Positions 42,601-51,600 of a stretch of DNA of 64,000 nt are shown piece by piece. The DNA lies in contig JACEVL010000129.1 of the NCBI GenBank assembly GCA_020284085.1, forward strand, positions 1,330,664-1,394,663, read 5' to 3'. Both the position numbers and the translations under genes were made by a program. Position 1 is the first letter of the stretch. Every line of letters starts with the position of its first letter. The DNA is from Aporrectodea caliginosa. Its lineage: Eukaryota; Annelida; Clitellata; Crassiclitellata; Lumbricidae. The notes below the pieces were generated by a model, which was given only the letters and a program-made list of their open reading frames with translations, was not told the DNA's origin and searched no databases.

Positions 42601-45600
42601 CTGCTTCTACTGCTGCTTAGTACTGGGTACTAGGTAGATAAATGTTTTGTTTTGAGCTTAAATTACAAAATGCAAAATGTGTTCAGTACTCATTCCTTTG
42701 CAGAAGGGTGGCTCATTTTGATATGACTTGAGCTGTTTTGATGAAGACATGAGAATTTGTCTTGTTCTAAAAATATTCAATATTAACAATATTATTCTAA
42801 AACTTAGTTATATCAATTGTTATATTCCTTAAAAACCTGCTTTTAAATTAATAACAAAATATATTCTTTTAAGAATTTATTGTAAGTCTATATGATTGTT
42901 TTCATAAATGTCCTGTTCCGTGGTTGATGTTTGTGATGTGTTTCATAGGCTGGCTTTGAAGATGACAGCGCCCTTAACACTCCCATCGTCCGCTACTGTG
43001 CTGTTTCCAGCATCGAACACAGTCATCGCTTCCCAGTCACAGATCTGCTCTGGGTTCCGGATCATTTCGAGGTATTCATTCATTCAGAGGTATTCATTCA
43101 TTCAGATATCTCTTTTCATCTTTTTATTTCATTTCAGTTTTTTGTCTTTTCTTCATCAGCAGTCTTAGTTATCCTGTAATCGTAATCGTAATCGTAATCA
43201 TTTAATAGCGCCACTCACAAATGCAGGCGCTCCCGATGTTAGACAGTCTCTTCAACAATTCAGGGAGGTTTTCAGGTGCTTGCGGAACTGGTCAAAAGAA
43301 ATAGAAGAAAGGTCAGTCCTGTGTTGTCGCTGTGTTAACGTTTGTTTTCAGTTAAGATTTTAAAGCCAATTTTCTGCATTTTGAGTAATTTTGTCTTACA
43401 TTGTCTCTATTTTATCGTATATAAAGGTTCTTAAAGATCCAGATTCAGCATTTTGAGTTATGCATTGGACATAATTATAACAACCAACGATTTGTGGCCA
43501 TATTAATCAATTAACTAATCGTCAAAATAATTCTTAGCACCACTTCAGAGCCTATGAGTTAAATTTCAGTCTGTATTGGTAAATGTGATCTCAATTCTTT
43601 ATCAGATTTGCAGCACATTTTAGATTTTAACCTAAAAATTTAATTAAGTCAGTGCTAATGTTCTGCATTTACTTAGGCTAGCAACATAGGAATACATGTA
43701 AGGGTATTACACCAAAACATTCTTACAACACTGTCCTTGGGAGCCAAGAATAACCTTATGATGAGGTACAATACTCATACAATAATTCCCCAAAAACTAC
43801 CCAACCACTGCACTATAATTAGGTCAGTTTCTAATGTTGAACCAAATTTTGTATCCACGTCACAGATTCTGTTATATCAGAATTCTTGCTATTATGAAGT
43901 TGTGTATCATAGGTAAATCGAATGGGAGTTCCCCAGGAAAACAAGAGTGGACAGTGCTGTCAAATCATGACCTGTGCAACTGATCAGTAAGTTTCGAAAT
44001 CAAACTCTGATGTGTATGTGCAAGACCTTGTTATAGGAGAAATATCAGGAACCACCTTATAAGAAGATCATGTTATAACGACTTTAGTTTCAACAAGTTA
44101 ATTAATGTTGAGATTCATATCCTCCCAAACATGTTTTATCAGAATTCTTGTTTTAATGTAGTGTTTTATAAGGAGTCTTCCTTGTAAAAAAATAAATGAT
44201 GACATGTTTGTGAAGTGTCCAGATTATGATACAAAAGTTCACAGTTTATATCTTTTGGATGTTGCTACTAGAACCTGATGGTCTTAGTTTCCAAGGTTTA
44301 ATGAATTCTGTCTAATGTGTTGCTTTATCAGTTAGGCCTAATGATTTTGAACGATTTCTGTGCTTTAGTAAAGAAAGAAAAGAAGTTGAAAGGTTTTTTA
44401 ATCATAGAAATGTCAATGTGGAGTTGACATTTGACTTGGTTATGATTTAGGTGGACGGTTTATAGTTACAGGAGCCTAATCTCTTGTTGGCCATCTCTTG
44501 TCGCTTCCTAAAGTTGACTTCAGTCAAGGTCCCTGCTAAAGAGACAGAGAAAATATGTCTCTCAATCTATTGTTGATCTTATCTAACAGACGCAAGAGTG
44601 ATCCCCTCTGAAATACTGTGTTGCTTGTGGTGATGTAAAACCAACAAGCAAACTGCATTCTGGTCAAAATTAAGAGGAGCAACCATAAACCAGGGATGCA
44701 GCCTCCAGATGATATAATTAGATGAAGTTTTGTGAAAAACAGGCAGACTGACAGATGTCCAGTGCCATGTGCAGTGTTGCGTGTGTTTGCTAGTGCTTCT
44801 CATTAAAGAATATACTTACTTACTTATACAAACAGACAAATGCATAAACTTATAGCAGACAGCTAATAGACAGACAGGCAAAACAACTATACAGAGAGAC
44901 AAATAGACGGACAGATAAGTAAATAGACCTAAAGATGTGCCAACATATAACCAGGCGGACGGCATTTTATGTTCAACATTGTACTTTCTTTCTTATTTTC
45001 CACCTGCTTTCAACTCTCAGTCCTTCAACAACTCCAGATTCCTATATGGTACACATGAAACAGGAAGCATATCGTCGAAAGAAACGTGTCACGACAGGCG
45101 GTATGCAGACGGTTAGAGATGTCAGTGCCCCACTGGACACGGTTTTTGCTCAGATGGTAAAGGGAGGAGGTCTGGATGAGGAGGACTATCTGACGGATGA
45201 CGAACAACTCGATGTTCTGCCTGGGTATCCCCGTAGTTGGTGTTGTGTGACACATTGATGGTGTCTGCTGTCACAGGCTGATGTCTGCTGTTATCACCAG
45301 TTGTTTATGGTTGTCACCAGGTGCTGTTCTTGAGTTCACAGGATGATGCATGTTACTGTCACCTGGTAGTGGTATAATTTCATCAGATGATGAATAGGTT
45401 TGTCACCAGATGGTGCTTTTACTATGTGGTGTCTATTCTTGTCACTGGTGATACATTAATTTCACCAAGCGATCTCCATTTTCGCTACTATTTGACGTGT
45501 TTAAGCTCACTGAATGATTTTCTTAGAGTTGACTGATACTGGTATAATTTCACCAGATGACAATTGGTTTGTTGTGCCATTTACACAATTTTGGCTGGAA

Positions 45601-48600
45601 AATATATTTTAATTAATTATGCTGTTCTTTGAGCTGGTTTAATGAAAACACGCAAATGGCAATTATTGCCACAACAGAAACAATCGGAATAGCTTCCAAT
45701 TTGCATGTTAACCATCAGACCAATGGGACATTTGTGTAGAATGACCCATGTAACCAATGAGCTTATAAAAACTTCATTTCTAGAGTCCTCCATGCTAGTG
45801 TTCAATGACAATGCCCAGTCCTCATTCGAACGTTATGGTAATCTGCACAATGAGTAAAACTAAGCACCTATTATTTCTCTAAACTCTATGACATTGTACC
45901 TGACTGCGGTGTGCCAATCAGAGCCGTCTTTCTCAATAAACGAATATAATTAGCTTGTTGCATGTTGTGCAGACCTGCATGGGAAGTACTAAGTAACGAA
46001 TGAGCAGTTGAAGCCTTAGAGGTATCTACTTTTAAAAGTCTTATCATATCTCTAACATAATGTTTTCATTTTTGGGCAATTTTTTTTACTTCAGTCAGCT
46101 CTACAAGCAGTACAGCTGATTTTTTAAGCAGTTTGTTTTTATAGAGCTTTGTTTTAAATATACCCGTTTGTGTAATGATAACGGCTTCACTTTAAGTGAA
46201 CGAGTGAGCGGTGTGCATTATGATTATGGTGCTGTAGAAGTCAGTTGATTAGATTTGAGCAGATTAGATTAGATTAGATGTTTAATGGTGAATGCGTTTT
46301 TCTTTAGCGATGATCAGACTACAACATTAGTCATTAGTCTTACAATTATTATGGATATGATTATAGATTGAACATGATAATTATGTCTTTGTCACTGATC
46401 ATGTGATTGATTTGTTTTCTTAGTGCTAATTCTGTTAATTGTATGTTACTTGTTCAGTGTTGTTCTCTTCTGGGACATTCGTGCTCCAAAGACAGCCATG
46501 CAAGCAGCTGCAGGTGAAGACAAGAGAGGTCCAGGTGGAATTGCAACAACGTTTAAACACCTTGACCTTGTTTGGAAGCCACATCTGAAGGTCAGTTTTA
46601 GTTATGATTGTTAGTCTTAATTTTTAGTTTCAGTTTTAGTTCTTATTCTGTCTGAATATTAGTTTCAGTTTTTGTTTTAGTTTTTATGGATGAATTTTAG
46701 TTCTGGTTTTAGTTTTAGTAAGTTAATTTCAGTTTTAGTAATTTAATTTCAGTTTAAGTTCTAGCAATTATTTAATTCTATTTAAACTCAGACAACTAAA
46801 TATTCAGACTGTTCAACGGTTCAAGTTCAACTGTTTCAAGTACAAAATACTAATTAATAAAGGGCAATTGTGCTCCAAAAGCTCTTTCTTCTTCAGAGTT
46901 TTGGAAAGTTTATTTCGCCTGCCACTGGTAGCCATCCACATGTGGAAAAGTGTGCTCTACAACAGCTTCTGATGCAGGGCAGGCTAACATATGGCATGCC
47001 AAACACGACAGAAGTGGGTATTCGATTTTGTGGATTTGATTTGATATAGTGCCAGTGAAATAGCTGGTCTCCCTGATGCGGTGTTTGTGTGGCGCTGAGA
47101 AATTTCAAAGATTTACATTACATTACAGATCTATAAAGGTGATTAAGGTATCTATTTTGTCGACAAACAGTTCATACCAGACGTGGTGTATTTTACATTT
47201 AGATGCATCTGTGTATAGCCTTACTGTTTATCTGTGTCTGATTTCTTTTAGGTTACTTTGACTAAATCTGATCCGGGTGGAGACCACGCACCAACAAAGT
47301 TCAGCATATCTGAGAGACAAGGAGACAAGTCAGCGTGTAAGTTTAGCAACACTTTCCGATTGAGTTTTCTTAATTCCTGAATTAGCATCGCCTCTGTTGT
47401 AGCCTTTAGCTGAACTGTGACGCTCTTCTAATAGAGACAGCATAGCTTGTCTTTTTGGCAGATGTCTGTAGCCATATTTGTCATGTTCATTGGTCATGGT
47501 CATGTGGCTACCTTCTACTCTAACCTCAAGACTGTTCTCTTTAGCCAGGACTGGGTTGGGAGCACTCCTGAGTAGATAATCTTGAAATGAAATGAAATGT
47601 TTTGTCTAATTCTATCATTGGCAGTTCCCTGTTGTGCATGAAATTGTACTTGAAGACAGTTAGTATTGTTTTGGCTTGTACAGAGAATATCTTAAGTAGT
47701 TTCTCTTGAAGCAGCAATAGATAATTTCTGTTTAAAATTACGAAGACTGTAGGACTCATATATACTTACCAATATCCAGTTAAGTGTTGCAGTGTAAAAT
47801 TTTCAGTATCCCAGATTTTTGGAATGCTAATCACCTCTGCAGTTTGGATCTAAATGGAACTTGTCAAGTTGTCATTCTTTGTAAACTGTAACAAATGCTC
47901 GTCTGACTGTTGGATTCTTTAACAAAACCTCTGATGACTAATGTCAGTAGGGCTATGTACTAGTAACTAGATGAGTGATTGATTTCCTTACTCTGTCACC
48001 TTACTTTACAGTTCTGGGGAATTATTGTAGAGTGAAATGTGAGGGAAGAGTGGCTACACAATTCCTATACAATCCCAGCAACAGCATATGTTGAATATAA
48101 TATGGTGAGAATATGACAATATTCCACATGTCGGCCCATATATAGGACATATGTGGAGTATATAGTCTCATTCTCACCACTTGAGCACATGATGATTATG
48201 ATGCTGTTGGGGACACTTTTCAGAAGAGTGCTTCTGAATAGAAATCTCAATAATGACCTATATAAGTTCCCTGAATGAATGAAGGAATGAATAAAATGAA
48301 TGGAAGAGTATAAACTATGATGATAATAATTGTTTATTTAATGTAGACTGTTACTGAGCTAATTCTATTCTACCAGCTAAGGAATTTTCATTCTATTGTG
48401 TCTTAGTGGCTGCTGAAGATGAGGATAAACCAGCTGAAGTCAAAGCGACAGACACATCAGCTGGAGCATTTGCCTTTGGCTCAGTCAGGTCCGGCGGAGC
48501 ACAAGCAAAGAAAACACTGACAAACCTCAACACATTCTTCTACATTGGAACAGAGGTCAGTAGCTATGTCAGTGGGATGGAATGGAATGAGTTGCAATTG

Positions 48601-51600
48601 CAACAGAAATGCATTTCGTAAGCGTAATCATAAACTCCAAATTTCTAGGGCACTACTTTAAAGCTAAATGCCAAGCATCAGCTTATTCTCAAGTGCTATG
48701 TCAAGACAGACGGGTTGTCCAGTGATGGTCAATGGAAATCCGGTTGCTAGAAAGACCAGGGAGAGGAGGAAGAGGAGCTAAGGTGGGTTTCAGTTGTTGG
48801 TATATTGACAGAATGGAATGGAAGTGAGCAAATGTTTTGGGAATTATGAGAAGGAAAAGGAAATGTTCTTTTGACCAAATGTTGAAACTTTTTTCGGTTT
48901 CCATTGGATTTGAGAAATTGATTGCATGTCGTTTGCAGTCCTGAGGGCTTTTGAATTACTATGCATAAATTAACAACCTTTAAACAACAACCTTTACAAT
49001 TCCTAGAACCACTTGGAGTACTTTTAGCTTCACACTCAAAAGGAGAAACTCTTCGTGAGGCAGAAAATTTTAGTTTCAGTTTTGAAAGTCAAACTAAGTT
49101 TCAGTACATGTGACAACATAATTTGTTATGTGAAACAGGTATACATTTAGGCCTACAGAGATGTAGTAATTTGTAAGTTAATTTCAGTTTACTGGTGGAT
49201 CATGTGTGAAGCACCTATAAGGCAGCCAGTCTAGTGTAACCTGTGCAGTAGACCTCGCCCATTCACACTCACAACTAAGAACAATAATAACTATATAATG
49301 CGCATGCTGTTAAAAACATCTAATGGCCATGTTTCTCTTTGTCAGTGGTTAAAGTGGTTTGGGTGAGTAGTGGGAACTCAGAAGAATAGTTTTATTGGAA
49401 TGCATGCTTTACCAGGGGTATTGCATGGTGAGCAGTGGGAATGCAAGCAAAGAATGTTCACGCATTCCCACCCATGTCTTGAACCTCTGCTCTGTGTAAC
49501 CTGTTGCATTTGTCAAATGATATGATTGAAGAAATTAATATACATTGTCTATCTATCTATCTATCTGTCTATCTATTGAAGGATTTCATAATCTTAATCA
49601 TAATTTCAAGATTTCTGCAGCACCTAAACATAGCTAAGATACGGGAACCTGATTATATACAGATGCTTTCAAATGATCAAATCAAAGTCAATAGGCAGAC
49701 AAAGGTTAGAATCAGTGCCAGATCAAGATTATGACAATGGTTTGTGTTGTTTCTAGGATGGTGAACTTGTCTATGTTGACTGGATGCCACAAAAGGATCA
49801 AGAATCCGGAAAGATACAGAGTAGGAAATCCTACGCTTTCATCTTAGCTGCAGTTTGAGGTGATGGAAAACCTAGGACTGCTGTTGAACTGTATCATTTA
49901 TGTTGGAATGTTGCATAATGCATTGCGTTTGATGCCATTTGAGAGATCTCAGAAAGAAAGCTCTTCTGAAAATGCTGATAATGTCTTGACTTGTAGCCAA
50001 GCTCCTCCAGACGCTACATGAACAGTATGGCATCTCATGATTATGTAGGTGTCAGCTGCATACTTGGGTCTTGGCTCTCCTACTTCTGTAGATTGGTATT
50101 GGATCGTTGTTAAAAATTGAGCCTAATGTCTTATTACAGTCACCTCATTATACATTGCCTTTCGACAGCTAGGCAATTCTACTACCGAGGTAATTCCATA
50201 ATTGGACAATTCCACTAATGAGCTCACTGGGCTATTCTACCACTGAGCATTTCCACCATTTTGCAGTTCCAGAACTTGGAAATTCCAGCTTGTCATGCCT
50301 CGGTTTGATTACTTTGTATTGAACAGTATATAACCAAGTACCATACCAGTCTTGCTGGAGTAAAATAGAAAAGCCTGTGCATTGTGATTGTTGTAGCTCC
50401 AAAGCCAGACTACTATCACTCGATTCACGATGGACCGATTGTTACGCTTCAGAGATCACCTTTCTTCAAAGATGTCATTCTGTGTGTTGGAGGATGGACT
50501 TTCTCCATCTGGAGGGAAAGCATTGCTGTAAGTCATCTCCGTTTCACAAAATGAAATTCATCTGTTGCTAGGAAGTACACCAGAAAATCATTATAACCCT
50601 TGCTTCAGAAGTCTTGTCAAGAACTGCCTCATAATGAGATCATGTTATAATGAGTTTAGTTTCTATGGGTAAGTTTATTTTTAAATTTCTTACAGCATTG
50701 TTTACTAAACAGTGTTATAGTATTGCATACTTTAGCCTCATGTAGTACAGCACAGTATAGTATATTATAGCATAGTATAGTATAATAAGGCATAATACAA
50801 TGGTGTAGTATATTATATTATAGTATAGTGTCATATAATAAAGTATTTGAGCTTAGTATAATGTAGGATATAGTAATATATTTACTAGATGTATAAATTA
50901 TACATCTAGTAAATATATATATTATAGTATAATTAAAAAATATATTACATAGTATAGCATGTTTTTAATGCTATATAAGTGGTGATGTGTCGGCAGTGGT
51001 GGGTGCTGTTGTGGCGAGTGATGGTGGTGATGATGATAATGAAAGTTGTCACTCACGGTGAAATTTGTTGTGATTCTGTTGTTTCAGACGAGTCCAATTC
51101 TGCGTTCTTCAGCCTCAACAAAGCGTCTGACAGGCGGACACTGGTCCCCTAGTAGGCCAGCCGTCTTCTACATAACAAAGCAAGATGGCAGCGTTGATAT
51201 TTGGGATCTGTTGGATAGGACTCATGAGCCATGCATGAATCAGAACGTCTCCTCAGCTCCAATCACCTGCATTTATCCTTTCCAAGTTACAGGTGATTGC
51301 CAACAATCAACTTTTTTGATGTAATCGTAATTGTAATATTAATCATAAACCTAGACCTAAGAACTGTCTAAAGTGCTATGTAAATTTAAATGGACTGCAC
51401 CAGCTTATTCATGAGAGCTGCATCAAGTCAGAGGGGTTGTCCAACGTTATCATGTGAAGAACAAAATCTTGTTGCTAGAAGATCAGAGATGGAAGAAGAT
51501 TGAGGGCCTGGAGTTACATTGGTTTTGTTTAGGTTGTAAATTTAAGTAACCACTCTAACTGCCACCGTTATCATCACCAATATAAACATCTATCCATTGC

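Noticed and set aside
50876..50918. Further palindromic insertion
   Set aside because: Perfect 20-bp arms, but the flanks are TATAGTA-rich throughout, so no target duplication can be defined.
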